In this document: positions 15,256 to 24,961 of the stretch, piece after piece | Layout of the letters: the number at the start of each line of letters is the position of its first letter | Numbering within the stretch: the stretch's first letter is position 1 | Assembly: GCF_900182595.1 (NCBI RefSeq) | Contig: NZ_FXTN01000006.1 | Location: forward strand, 1-64,000 | Length of the DNA: 64,000 nt | Direction: 5' to 3' | From: Pedobacter westerhofensis | GTDB taxonomy: Bacteria; Bacteroidota; Bacteroidia; Sphingobacteriales; Sphingobacteriaceae | Notes under the pieces: model-generated | Told to the model about the DNA's origin: nothing | What the model saw: only the letters and a program-made list of their open reading frames with translations | Database searches by the model: none | Program-made: the position numbers and the translations under genes

Positions 15256-16734
15256 TTAGATTTGCTTTTGCAGATCGACCTTAGACCGATGGTAACTCAA
15301 TGGCTTCGTAGTAAATTCAACACTGCCAAGCTTGAAAATCTGCAGCTGATCTTCATGAATTCTTAAGCTATCTTCCCTGGCATCCTCTAGATCTTCCCCT
15401 GAAGCGGCTGGCACGTAACCCTCGTAAGAATAATCCCAAACAGCCGGAACAGGTTGCTTTTCGAAGGATGTGTCCGGATCTGAAACCTTAACGTCATAGA
15501 TTTCATAAACCATCTCATCAGCTGGCTCGTAAACCCTAGAAGTAACACTTATTTCGCATCCCTCAGGAAGAGTGATCCGCTGAACCCTGGCGGCGCGGTG
15601 AAACAGAACCACATTGCCGCCCTTTTTAATAGACTGGGTGGAAGGAAATACAATTCCGTCATAAGGCGGATCAATCGCCTCCGCCAGAAAGTCTGCAATG
15701 ACCTGTGTAGGAAGGTAATCTTGGTTTTCCTGCGCCGGCATGACCGGCAGGGCAACCCTGGCCGCCAGGCGCCGGAGAAATGCCGCTTTCTCCCGTAACG
15801 GCGCGTAAGAAGGATCAAAAATACTACCCTCAGCTCGGGCGTTGCGCAACGCTGTAAGGTCTAGCAAGCGTAGCGGCCTGATCAGCTCAAAAAACCCGAC
15901 AACTATCCTGCTGCCCACCGGCGGCCTAACTTCGGCAACCGCAAGCTCCGGGCTGGTCGCCCCGTAAAACACAGCAATACCCGAAGCATTCATCCTCCCG
16001 GGCCGCGCATGCTTGGAAGCAGGCGTACCAATCTGCTGATCTGGATGCTTCAGCGCGGAAAGCATTTCATCCTCATCCTGAAAAACCCGGGCACGGTACA
16101 AGCCGGAAAGGTCCTTACCCGGACCAGCAGGACAGATCAAAGGCTGGCTACGCTGGGAAGTAAACTGTTCAGCACCTTCAAAGACCTTGGCGAGGTAATC
16201 GTACACCTTTCTGCTGAAAAACCGGGATTCTGTTTTCAGGATATGCTCAAACTCCTCCCAATCCTTTAGCCAGAGTTCATCAGAAGGGCTTTTCAACTGA
16301 TATTGCGCATTCTTACTAAATTCATGAACCAAAAAATCTGTATCGAAGTCATGATGCCTCCTGTTCAGGATCTCCTCAATGTCTTGGGAAGCCTGGTAAG
16401 GAATGCCGCCGGCATCCTGTAATAAAAAGTGCAGTCCTTCCCCCTCAAAATCCAACCAAGTACCTTTTTCCGGATCGAAATGCTGCCTGTGGTAACTATT
16501 ACCAGAACCCTCGCCATCTGTACGCTCATAATGTTGGTCAAATGCCTGCTCTACTCGGTCTGCCATCTTTTCCAGAGTATAGCAGCGCCTCCTGCCCTTG
16601 CAATATGTGCATTTGGCCGTGCCACCCAGCCTCTTGATCTCAGCACTCAAATAAAAATCAGTAACGCATTTATAACAGAGGTGGTCTTCTTCAGGATCGT
16701 TCATCTTCAATTTATATATAGTTTTTGAGATCAT
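15256..16734 (-). CDS. RES-domain protein with HEPN/RES N-terminal domain (toxin-like)
   Basis: 492 aa. Residues about 18-50 hold a CYKC...CTYCKGRRRC zinc knuckle; about 50-210 match the helical HEPN/RES N-terminal domain; about 215-405 form the RES domain: LYRARVF, GRMNASGIAVFYGA, ELAVAEVRPPVG, then YDGIVFPSTQ. RES proteins studied in toxin-antitoxin systems degrade NAD+. No Xre antitoxin sits beside it, and the zinc knuckle and added domain point to a stand-alone abortive-infection type effector (inference). It is divergent from the ABC-3C operon across 86 bp. The local GC content is higher than that of flanking genes. Confidence 0.85.
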   Translation of the reverse strand: MISKTIYKLKMNDPEEDHLCYKCVTDFYLSAEIKRLGGTAKCTYCKGRRRCYTLEKMADRVEQAFDQHYERTDGEGSGNSYHRQHFDPEKGTWLDFEGEGLHFLLQDAGGIPYQASQDIEEILNRRHHDFDTDFLVHEFSKNAQYQLKSPSDELWLKDWEEFEHILKTESRFFSRKVYDYLAKVFEGAEQFTSQRSQPLICPAGPGKDLSGLYRARVFQDEDEMLSALKHPDQQIGTPASKHARPGRMNASGIAVFYGATSPELAVAEVRPPVGSRIVVGFFELIRPLRLLDLTALRNARAEGSIFDPSYAPLREKAAFLRRLAARVALPVMPAQENQDYLPTQVIADFLAEAIDPPYDGIVFPSTQSIKKGGNVVLFHRAARVQRITLPEGCEISVTSRVYEPADEMVYEIYDVKVSDPDTSFEKQPVPAVWDYSYEGYVPAASGEDLEDAREDSLRIHEDQLQIFKLGSVEFTTKPLSYHRSKVDLQKQI

Positions 16735-16820
16735 CCGGAATACCGGTCAGGAAAATTAACCTAAATTTTAGTTAATAGAAAATATTTGGTATTATTATAA
16801 ACTAAACTAACGCAACTAAA

Positions 16821-17924
16821 ATGGTCGAGGAAGTAACCGATGTTAAAAAACCAGTTGGCATCGGAAAAAGATCAAATCATGATATATTAACAGACCAGCC
16901 GATAATCGCCATCAACAAACTCAAAGACGTTAGCGATGACGAGTTTGAGGACATCGTCCGGGAATGGGTATGGGGATACATGATCAAAAAAGAATTGTCC
17001 GGATACATCGACTGTAAAAAATGCGCGGGATCGGGAGATCTGGGCAGGGACATTATTGCGATCCGCTCGCTGGACGGGCCGGACTGGGATAATTACCAGT
17101 GCAAGAACTACCGCGCCAAGATCAGCCCCTCACAGCTCTGGGGAGAGATTGGTAAATTCGTCTATCACGCCTATAAAAAGCGTTTCAGCTTACCAAAAAA
17201 CTATTACGTCGTTTCCGGATACGGACCCGGCCCTGACTTAATTAATTACACCGAAAACCCCGGTAAATTCAAAGCAGAACTTTTGGCAAACTGGGATTCG
17301 CACTGCGCCACCAAGATCAGTCGCGGAAAGACATATCCCTTGGACCAAGACCTGAAAACCTATATCGAAGCCATTGATTTTAAGATGTTTCAGTTTATTG
17401 ATCCGCAGCAGCTCATTGAAGAACACGCCAAAACCAGATACCATTATTCCAGGTTTGGCGGCAGCATGCCCGATCGATTGTTGCCACCAGGGCTTCCCCC
17501 TGAAGTACGGGCTAACGAAATCACCTATGTCAATGAACTACTAGACGCCTATACCGATCATAAAAAAACGGTCATCAGTTTAGCCAATATTGAATCAGAT
17601 GCAACCTATATGCCGCATTTCACCAGGCAGCGGCACAGTTTCTATTTGGCGGATTCGCTGAACGAATTTTCAAAAGATCAATTTGCAGAGTACACCAACC
17701 ATTTCGAGGCGCTCAAATTAGAGATACATTCCGGCGTTGTTGACGTGTGCGAAAGTGCTTACCCGGACCGCTTTAGCCGGGTCAAGGCCGTTACCCAGGA
17801 AGCAAAAAGACTCAGCATTACCGGCAACCCACTGGTCAAAGTCATGCGCGTGGAGGACCGGGAAGGCTTGTGCCATCACCTTGTTACAGATAAACAATTA
17901 ACTTGGAAGGGAGAGCAAGCATGA
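16821..17924 (+). CDS. ABC-3C system effector-type component (nuclease-like N-terminus)
   Basis: 367 aa. Residues about 35-110 resemble an Mrr/restriction-endonuclease fold: EFEDIVREW, GSGDLGRDI with Asp77, and YQCKNY (Gln93, Lys95 in place of ExK). The rest, about 200-365, is a helical C-terminal domain of the ABC-three-component type with a polar RYHYSRFGG...DRLLP segment. It is the first gene of a three-gene operon and overlaps the next as ATGA. ABC-3C systems are predicted conflict systems where an SMC/Rad50-like ATPase senses nucleic acid and licenses an effector. Confidence 0.75.
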   Translation: MVEEVTDVKKPVGIGKRSNHDILTDQPIIAINKLKDVSDDEFEDIVREWVWGYMIKKELSGYIDCKKCAGSGDLGRDIIAIRSLDGPDWDNYQCKNYRAKISPSQLWGEIGKFVYHAYKKRFSLPKNYYVVSGYGPGPDLINYTENPGKFKAELLANWDSHCATKISRGKTYPLDQDLKTYIEAIDFKMFQFIDPQQLIEEHAKTRYHYSRFGGSMPDRLLPPGLPPEVRANEITYVNELLDAYTDHKKTVISLANIESDATYMPHFTRQRHSFYLADSLNEFSKDQFAEYTNHFEALKLEIHSGVVDVCESAYPDRFSRVKAVTQEAKRLSITGNPLVKVMRVEDREGLCHHLVTDKQLTWKGEQA

Positions 17925-18406
17925 GTAAGATTTATAGCTCCGACCTTGAGATCAGCCTGCGCCTGATGGCAATACTGCAGTTTTATGTGCAAGCACCCCT
18001 CACCATTGAAAGGTTGGTGGTTTATGACTTCCTTATCCTTCACGGAAATGACATTTTCCCGGAACTTCATAGCCTGCACCCAAAATCGCCCAACAGTTCC
18101 AACGAGTTCCTGATCAAAAGGGAGCTGTTTAAAAGAGGGCTTCATCTGCTGGTCAGTAAAGAACTGATCAAAGTGAACATTAACAAGACCGGCATCAGCT
18201 ACCAGGGCAGCGAGCTAACAGTCAGGTTCTGCGAAAAGCTGAACTCGCCCTATTCCAGGAAATTATACCCTGCCGTCCAATCGGTCATCAGTACCACTTC
18301 GTTATATTCTGATCTGGAACTGGAAAACCGGATCAAAACCAGGTTATTGAACCAGGACCCCGTCTTTAAAAACGAGTCTTTATTTTTAAACTACAGCAAT
18401 GGATAA
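17921..18406 (+). CDS. ABC-3C middle component
   Basis: 161 aa from the ATG at 17921, which overlaps the upstream stop (ATGA); an in-frame start further up is possible. All-helical with a winged-helix-like pattern: LMAILQFYVQAPLTIERLVV, YDFLILHG, FLIKRELFKRGLHLLVSKEL. This fits the small middle component that always sits between effector and ATPase in ABC-3C operons. Its stop overlaps the ATPase start by 8 bp. It probably bridges the two larger proteins. Confidence 0.75.
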   Translation: MSKIYSSDLEISLRLMAILQFYVQAPLTIERLVVYDFLILHGNDIFPELHSLHPKSPNSSNEFLIKRELFKRGLHLLVSKELIKVNINKTGISYQGSELTVRFCEKLNSPYSRKLYPAVQSVISTTSLYSDLELENRIKTRLLNQDPVFKNESLFLNYSNG

Positions 18407-20240
18407 CCAGGGATTTTACATAAAGCAAATCAGCTTCCGAGGGCCTGATGGAGTACAGTCAGGACTTCCGTTTGAAAAAGGGCTCAACATCGTGGCCGGA
18501 TCTTCAGATACCGGGAAGTCATTTATCCTGGACAGCATCGACTACATGATGGGCGGCGGTAAGGAACTGGAAAAAATCGGCCAGCTAGAAAAGTACGACC
18601 AGGTCTTGATGGAGATCAGGACATTTGAATCTGACATTGCCTACACCATCAGGCGGGACCTCTCTCTCGGCGCTTTCTACATTAAGATCGGCTCGATCGA
18701 CCAGGCGGGAGATGAAATCAAATATGCCGCCAAATCCTCCGATAAAAATGACCGTAACATCTCCTCGTTCCTATTGGGACTGATCGGGCTGAACAGCGTC
18801 CGGCTGACCAGCTCTGACGCAACCAAAGCCACCAGGAAGCTCAGCTACCGGGATGTCGCCCACGTCACCATGATCGATGAAGTGAAGATGTTCTCCAAAG
18901 AATCACCTCTGCTGAGCGGCAACCCGGCTACAAAAAGGGCAGAAAGGTCATTTTTTGAATACCTGATTTCCCAAAAAGACAGTTCTCACCAGATTAAAGT
19001 GGAAAAGGAAGAAATCCGGAAAACTAGGTTAAACGCCCAGATCGATTATGTAAAAGCTAGGCTGAAAGCCGACAGGGAGCGGCTCATCACTATTGAAAAT
19101 AGCCTAGACCAATCCCGGTCGCTTAAACTGGATGACCTGTCATCGATCAATGAAAAATACGCCCTTTACTTCAAACAGCTAGAAACAAACAAGCTGGAAC
19201 GCAAAAAGATCATAGACGAGCGGACTGAGATAGAGTCCGAGATCCTCTACAACAACCAGCTTCTGGACCGCTTCAGTCTGCTTCTCAGCCACTATGACGC
19301 TGACCTAGAAAGGCTGCAGTTCATTGACGAAGGGAATACCCTGTTCAGCCAACTCAACTATGTGGCCTGCCCGGTCTGTGGCACCGATATCGAAGAGCAG
19401 CATTATAAATGCATCCAGAACAGTGAGCTGCAAACTGAGACCCTTAACGAAGCAATAGAAAGCGAATACCAGAAGATCCGGGAGAAAACCTTAGACCTCA
19501 AGCAGACCGTCGCGGAGATTGAAGACAGAAACCAGATCTATAGAAAAGAGCTGACCACCAACCTCGCCCGCATCTCGGAACTTGACCAGCTCATTGACCA
19601 GGAGATTATACCTGTCATATCCGGCTTGAAAAGCAAGATAGAATCCATCGTTGGCCAGGAACTACTCAGCAAGGAAAAAGAACGGATCTATTCGGACATC
19701 GAAGCCCTTGATAAAGATCTGAAAGAACTTGAAGAAGAAAAGAAGAAAAAGCGCGTCACCGAGTCTGCCGAGCCTCTGGACGCTCTACGCCTGAAGAAAT
19801 TCGAAGTAGAAGTGAAACACCTTCTGCAATCCTGGAAATTCGACAAAGTATCTGAAGTCAATTTTGATCCCGCCAAATCCGACATCCGGATCGACGGAAA
19901 AAACAGGAGTAGCTACGGCAAGGGATACCGGGCCATAGGCCAGTCAGCATTCATCATCGGACTGATGCATTTCCTAAGGCAAAATGAGAGCAAGTTTTCC
20001 AAACTGCTTGTCCTGGACTCTCCCCTCACCGCCTATAAAAAAGAAGACCAGCCGCCAAGCAACGAGCAGCAGATCACCAAAGAACTGGAAAGTGAATTCT
20101 TCCGAGGCCTTATCGACATCTCCAGGTCCTGCCAGATTATCATCCTGGAAAACAAAGAACCACCTGCAGAAGTCGTAGAGAGATCCAACTATGTCCACTT
20201 CTCCCGCAACTCGGACATCGGCAGGGCCGGATTGTTATAA
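18399..20240 (+). CDS. Rad50/SMC-like ABC ATPase of the ABC-3C system (DUF3732-like)
   Basis: 613 aa. Walker A GSSDTGKS at residues 34-41, followed by LDSIDYMMGGG; long coiled coils from about 200 to 470 broken by a zinc-hook-like VACPVCGTDIE near residues 322-332 with a second Cys nearby (HYKC); a conserved Gln/Ser region AIGQSAFIIGLMHFL near 510; Walker B LLVLDSPLT near 540. This architecture matches the DUF3732/Rad50-like group in ABC-3C systems. Cytoplasmic, presumably a dimer that binds DNA or RNA ends. Full-length, no lesions. Confidence 0.85.
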   Translation: MDNQGFYIKQISFRGPDGVQSGLPFEKGLNIVAGSSDTGKSFILDSIDYMMGGGKELEKIGQLEKYDQVLMEIRTFESDIAYTIRRDLSLGAFYIKIGSIDQAGDEIKYAAKSSDKNDRNISSFLLGLIGLNSVRLTSSDATKATRKLSYRDVAHVTMIDEVKMFSKESPLLSGNPATKRAERSFFEYLISQKDSSHQIKVEKEEIRKTRLNAQIDYVKARLKADRERLITIENSLDQSRSLKLDDLSSINEKYALYFKQLETNKLERKKIIDERTEIESEILYNNQLLDRFSLLLSHYDADLERLQFIDEGNTLFSQLNYVACPVCGTDIEEQHYKCIQNSELQTETLNEAIESEYQKIREKTLDLKQTVAEIEDRNQIYRKELTTNLARISELDQLIDQEIIPVISGLKSKIESIVGQELLSKEKERIYSDIEALDKDLKELEEEKKKKRVTESAEPLDALRLKKFEVEVKHLLQSWKFDKVSEVNFDPAKSDIRIDGKNRSSYGKGYRAIGQSAFIIGLMHFLRQNESKFSKLLVLDSPLTAYKKEDQPPSNEQQITKELESEFFRGLIDISRSCQIIILENKEPPAEVVERSNYVHFSRNSDIGRAGLL

Positions 20241-20546
20241 CATGCTACCAATAGCAGAAATTAAATATTCCTAGGTACAATATACAATGCTGGACAATCC
20301 GGACCAAAATTTAAATACTATAAAGTTTTCGCCGTAAAAAGATTAACAAAAAAGCGTTGATGTTGGACGGTGTCCTGAAGTCCGGTTGACGTTCGCAGAG
20401 TTTAAAAAAAGTCTGAGACAATTTCCTCGGCTTCGGTGGGATCAGCTCACAAAACAATTTGCCCCTATAGAGAACTACTCGTTGCTTTAAACAGAGACAG
20501 ATATGCTGGGGATGTGATTATTATATTTATAGCTTAATGACTAAAA
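20241..20546. other. Intergenic spacer, no gene seen
   Basis: 306 bp between the ABC-3C ATPase and the Mrr-like gene. No open frame with coding character, no strong hairpin with a U-run, and no recognisable Bacteroidetes promoter box were found on reading it. It probably contains the promoter of the Mrr-CHAT pair. Confidence 0.4.
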
Positions 20547-21452
20547 ATGGTATTTCAAGAACAAGACATAAATTTTGATAGAATCGACTGGAGACAATTC
20601 GAAGAGCTATGCTTTGATCTGCTGATGAAGTACCAATATCACGACATGATCTGGCTTCAGGGCAGTGCGGATGCAGGGCGCGATATTGAAGCTTTAGTCA
20701 CTGTCGTTAATCCTTTGCTTGGAACCTATGTAGAGAAGTGGTTTTTTGAATGCAAATTTTACACTTCGGGAGTTCCAATGGTCGAACTTGTTAGTAAAAT
20801 CGCTTGGGCCGAAGCTAATAAAGTGAAACATTTCGTGTTGATGACCAACACGCATCCTACAAAGGATGCGTGGGATTTTTTAAAATTGAAACAACAAATT
20901 GTTAATTTCAATATCCATGTGATTGACGGTAAACTGATAAAATCAAAATTGCTTGCCTTTCCAGATATTATTGTTAAATATTTTTCTGACGATACAGTAG
21001 TATGGGTGAAAAACCTTGTCAAGCAATGGGTGTTTCAAGATGCCTTGCCTGATATTAAAACACTTTCAAAACTTAGGGAAGTTGTTGAGCCAAGTAAGTT
21101 AGGTAAGGAAGATCTTGTTTTTATCTTGTTTGCTTTTCAGCAAAGTGATTATGATGAAGATCTGTTACCATACGATATAGAACCTTTTAATTTTGAATTT
21201 ATATGGACTGAAGTTTCCAAGCATGCTAATACCTCTTATCCAATTGATTTAATTGAAGATTTTGGATCAGATGAAGATTGGGGTAGAATAATTTCAATGA
21301 GTAAGGGAAATGAACAACTGGATAAATTTGTATATGTTGCTCAGAGTCATCATGATGATGACAAGCAGAATGTCCAAATTTTACTGAAGAGTTATGCAAG
21401 ACAGATAACGGTTAAAATTGCCAACGGCAATGATACTATGAACAACCTTTAG
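20547..21452 (+). CDS. Mrr-like restriction endonuclease-fold protein
   Basis: 301 aa. Residues 14-110 form an Mrr_cat-type nuclease: WRQFEELCFDLL, GSADAGRDIEA with Asp46, and KWFFECKFY with Glu68 and Lys70, giving a complete D-(E)xK site. The remaining 190 residues are acidic and unrecognised (YDEDLLPYDIEPFNFEF). The protein is likely a DNA endonuclease. It is followed 125 bp later on the same strand by a CHAT-protease gene; no methyltransferase is nearby, so classical restriction is unlikely. Base composition drops to lower GC than the ABC-3C operon just before it, indicating a different origin. Confidence 0.75.
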   Translation: MVFQEQDINFDRIDWRQFEELCFDLLMKYQYHDMIWLQGSADAGRDIEALVTVVNPLLGTYVEKWFFECKFYTSGVPMVELVSKIAWAEANKVKHFVLMTNTHPTKDAWDFLKLKQQIVNFNIHVIDGKLIKSKLLAFPDIIVKYFSDDTVVWVKNLVKQWVFQDALPDIKTLSKLREVVEPSKLGKEDLVFILFAFQQSDYDEDLLPYDIEPFNFEFIWTEVSKHANTSYPIDLIEDFGSDEDWGRIISMSKGNEQLDKFVYVAQSHHDDDKQNVQILLKSYARQITVKIANGNDTMNNL

Positions 21453-21577
21453 ACAATTTTAAACCAGTGGCCGAAGATCGATCGTCGAAGGAAATCATAG
21501 ACAGTGATTTAGTAATGGGTGATTTATGATGGATCTCGAAAGACGACCTTTCAATCTGCTAATTGATATATTTGTTT

Positions 21578-23449
21578 ATGGAAACATTTGACGCGCCTAA
21601 TCTTCGAAACGATTTTGTAATTGTCACCAATGTGGAAGCTACGAAGTTAGCGGCACAGGTTATAACATACCTGTTCAATGCTGGACAATATCTTCCTTTT
21701 TTCTGCTTCCATAAGGTTGATGTAGCTCAAGATGAAGCAGTCGGAAATCCTGACATTTACGCGATCCAGCGTAGGAGGTCTGAACATTTTTCTGTCTTTC
21801 TGAACAATACCCTTGCCGAAAATAAAGCCTGTGAAAACCTTATCTACATTGGCCTGACACCAGAGCAACGCTCCTATTTGGATGTTGAGCGTCACTTTAA
21901 TCTTTTTGAGATTAATGATGTGGGTGATATCGCAAATTATCTTGGCGGTTTTGCTTTGTACAAAGGAGATTCACTTGTCTGTGATGAGAGTCAGGCTGCT
22001 TTAGGACTAACTGTGGCACTTAAGGAAAATAGGCTTTTGCAGTTCGGAGCATATAATGAACAGCTAGTAATGCCGGATCCAGCAGAACGGGGTGCGGTGA
22101 TCGTAGAAGTTGAAGGTAATATCTCCGACATTGTCGCGGTGAATTATGCTTGCAGTATTGGAGCATCGGTGTATTTAGTTGATCAGCTGAAAAAAGATGA
22201 AGGGGATGAAGTTTTACATCTTTTGGAAACTTGGTCTGCTGGAGAACCTCATGCACTAGAAAAGGTAAAAGAAAAACTGAACAACCGCATTGCAAAAATT
22301 GATCTGTCAGCTAAGGATTTTATAACCTGCTTTACAACTGGGCTTCCTTATGGGCTGGTGCTCACGTCCATCCCAGTCTCGCAGATTCACCTAAACTATA
22401 GGCCTGATTTTTTCGTTTTCAACGCTGTACTTAATGAACAATTGAAGTTGACAGGGTCTGCGGTTATCTTCTCTACACAGTCATTTATTGATGACGAAGT
22501 GAGCAAATTGTCGTCACTCTTAGAGTTTGAAAATTTGTACCAACGCAAACTTTTAGGTGAGGGAGCAACAAGTTATAATTTAAAAAATACTATTGAAAAT
22601 TATCCTTTTGATCTTTTACATATGTGCAGTCATGGAGGACGTGTGCACGGAACACGGTGTGAGGTGACGTTTTCGGATAAGGAAGGCACACAGCACACCA
22701 TAGAGTTTGATCACGTACTCGGAATTCACCTCACACCATACGAGGACCTTCACCCTATTGAATCCATTTACTATTTCCGAAAACTTGACGGCCTAGTTTG
22801 GAGAAGCAATGAACTTAAGGCAAAAAAGTATCCTCACGAACTTTATGCGATGATCGAAAAAGAGATAAGCGTTGCTTTTGAAAAAAAGAAAGTAAAAACA
22901 CTTGAGAAGCTGGAAAGTGTGCCCAATACGAATGCAACAGTGTGTACTAACTTCAATTACCTTGGAAACTTCAACCAGATTGGCGGACAGGAATGTCACC
23001 CAATCATTTTCAACAATTCTTGCTGGTCTTGGATAAGGATCTCAAATAATTTCTTAGTAGCTGGTGCGCGTGGGTATATTGGTACGCTCAGGGAAGTGGA
23101 TAATAGTTTAGCTGTAAGGTTTTCCATGCTGTTTTATGAATCAGCATTTTACAAAGGAACTGTTGTCCAGGCTATGCACCATGCAATCTGCGAGGCGGTC
23201 CATGACGGCGAGGAAAATCTGTACATTTATTGGGGACTGCATTTCACAACATTGAAAAACCGTGAGCGGGTTGAGGTGAACAAAACACGTGTCTTACACA
23301 GTCTTGGCCAAAATAAGGCGACCTGGTATCGAAAACTGCGAACAAATACAGGAGAGGATCCAAAACTAATCGTTGGCATTCTCAAAGATATTGATTGGCT
23401 CGTCCGTGATGTTGTTGGAACTGATGGTGAAAATAGACCTAACCGCTAG
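21578..23449 (+). CDS. CHAT-domain caspase-like protease
   Basis: 623 aa from the ATG at 21578. Residues about 290-570 contain a CHAT/caspase-like domain: LLHMCSHGG with His352, and FNNSCWSW with Cys482, followed by FLVAGARGYIGTLREVDNSLA and a helix ending AFYKGTVVQAMHHAI, the usual C-terminal end of CHAT domains. The N-terminal 290 residues are alpha/beta and unassigned; no TPRs are visible. Asn/Ser before the Cys replaces the usual LSAC. With the Mrr-like nuclease it forms a probable two-gene module in which the protease is sensor-gated. Confidence 0.8.
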   Translation: METFDAPNLRNDFVIVTNVEATKLAAQVITYLFNAGQYLPFFCFHKVDVAQDEAVGNPDIYAIQRRRSEHFSVFLNNTLAENKACENLIYIGLTPEQRSYLDVERHFNLFEINDVGDIANYLGGFALYKGDSLVCDESQAALGLTVALKENRLLQFGAYNEQLVMPDPAERGAVIVEVEGNISDIVAVNYACSIGASVYLVDQLKKDEGDEVLHLLETWSAGEPHALEKVKEKLNNRIAKIDLSAKDFITCFTTGLPYGLVLTSIPVSQIHLNYRPDFFVFNAVLNEQLKLTGSAVIFSTQSFIDDEVSKLSSLLEFENLYQRKLLGEGATSYNLKNTIENYPFDLLHMCSHGGRVHGTRCEVTFSDKEGTQHTIEFDHVLGIHLTPYEDLHPIESIYYFRKLDGLVWRSNELKAKKYPHELYAMIEKEISVAFEKKKVKTLEKLESVPNTNATVCTNFNYLGNFNQIGGQECHPIIFNNSCWSWIRISNNFLVAGARGYIGTLREVDNSLAVRFSMLFYESAFYKGTVVQAMHHAICEAVHDGEENLYIYWGLHFTTLKNRERVEVNKTRVLHSLGQNKATWYRKLRTNTGEDPKLIVGILKDIDWLVRDVVGTDGENRPNR

Positions 23450-23896
23450 ATAATACTTCATAGTTTCTATTTGAAAAAAATGAAAATAATTGAAAAGTGG
23501 GAGTTTTAACAGTAGTGTGCATTCAGCACCTACTCAACGTTCCGTTTCATAATTGCTAATTGATCTAACAATTAAGTGAATGTGGCCATTTTGATATCTG
23601 GAGAACGTTTACGATCAGGAGAGATAAATTTAAAATGTTCTTCTTTGACGCTTTCTATAGGTGCAGACAGACCACTACCACAATTTTTGGTAAGTACTCT
23701 AGATTGTCGTGTTGAAGGTTTTAATCCGATCAGTGAGGCAATCTAAAATAATCTAAGATTTGAATGAATTGGAAGGATATCCAAAGTAAATTACCTTTGA
23801 GGTCTAGCAGTTAAATTCAGGTCGAGGTTTACAACGTCTTCTAAGCGGCCACATTGAATTGAAATAGACCTGGCACATTCATCGTAACTTACACTC
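23450..23896. other. Intergenic region with a possible gene remnant
   Basis: 447 bp without an intact gene. The minus strand between about 23595 and 23745 can be read as roughly 50 codons ending at a stop (IASLIGLKPSTRQ near the start of the stretch). That is suggestive of a decayed regulator or transposase tail, but too short to assign. The right 100 bp presumably carry the promoter for the PLD-type gene. Confidence 0.3.
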
Positions 23897-24961
23897 ATGC
23901 TAACTATCAATAATACAACGGACAATAACCATCTAAATGGTATCAAAACAAGCTTTTTAAATTCAGACAAGGTTATTATTGTCAGCCCTTTTCTATGGGA
24001 CGATCTAAGTTTCTTTCCTTTCGAGGAAATGATTCACCTCAGTAAAATAACCCTGGTCACCAGACTCAAGCCATTCACGGCAGATCAGTATCAGAAAATT
24101 GAATTCATGTTAAAATTGTTTGAATTTGGCGAAGTGCATGGGGTTATCATTGAAGTGTTGATTGACAATTTTTTGCATGGGAAAGTATATGTGAGCATTA
24201 AAGCTGGTTCGTATCGTGAAGCCATAATTACCTCTGCGAATTTTAACCGGCACGGATTGATAATCAATAACCAATGGGGTGTGGTGATTAAAGATATTAT
24301 TGAGATCGACAAGATGGTCACAGAAATTAGAAAGCATACCTTTCTTGATCCATTAATATTGGATACAGTAAAAAAAATGAAGGCTGTAGCAGACCAGCAT
24401 CCAAAGAAAAAACGTGAAAAAGAGGCAGGGTTGGACCTGAGTAAATTTCTTAAAGTATCACAAAACCCACTGCATATCAACAGAAAAACCACCTATTGGT
24501 TGAAGCCGATTGGTGTATCAGATAACCCAATTCCATGGGCAGAACCATTTGATAAAGCTGAATATCCACTGCACTTCGCAAAAGATCCGAAAGGGGTAAA
24601 ACCTGGACATATCGTCATTGCGTATGCTGTTGGACATGGTCATATATTATCGATTTTTGAGGTAGTATCAACGACGCAAAAACTACCTGGTGAGAGCCAC
24701 CGATGGGCTTATTATGTGATGGGCAAAAATCTCACGCCACACTATGGAGAGCGGTGGTATAAACATCAATTTTACCTTAGCAAGGAGCGTGTACTTGCGC
24801 TGAATCTTGCGGAATTTAATATTACCCCGAGCGGGCTAAACACATTTGGCACTATCAATTTTGGAGGAGACAAAATGAGGTTGACCAAAGAATTCTGTGA
24901 GTATGTAATCCAGAAAATCATGAGTATTAACAAAGAAATTTCAGAAGCTCCAGACCTGTAA
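23897..24961 (+). CDS. Phospholipase D-like nuclease with PUA/EVE-like C-terminus
   Basis: 354 aa. Residues 1-150 are a single PLD/HKD domain: LHGKVYV with His94 and Lys96, then ITSANFNRHG with Asn115, as in BfiI-like and NgoFVII-like nucleases. Residues about 195-330 (GVKPGHIVIAYAVG, ILSIFEVVST, HRWAYYVMGKNL) resemble an EVE/PUA-type base-reading domain with its K/R-W aromatic pocket; this second call is by pattern only. A PLD nuclease with a modified-base reader would be a type-IV-like effector. It is the first gene of a five-gene rightward run. Confidence 0.65.
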   Translation: MLTINNTTDNNHLNGIKTSFLNSDKVIIVSPFLWDDLSFFPFEEMIHLSKITLVTRLKPFTADQYQKIEFMLKLFEFGEVHGVIIEVLIDNFLHGKVYVSIKAGSYREAIITSANFNRHGLIINNQWGVVIKDIIEIDKMVTEIRKHTFLDPLILDTVKKMKAVADQHPKKKREKEAGLDLSKFLKVSQNPLHINRKTTYWLKPIGVSDNPIPWAEPFDKAEYPLHFAKDPKGVKPGHIVIAYAVGHGHILSIFEVVSTTQKLPGESHRWAYYVMGKNLTPHYGERWYKHQFYLSKERVLALNLAEFNITPSGLNTFGTINFGGDKMRLTKEFCEYVIQKIMSINKEISEAPDL

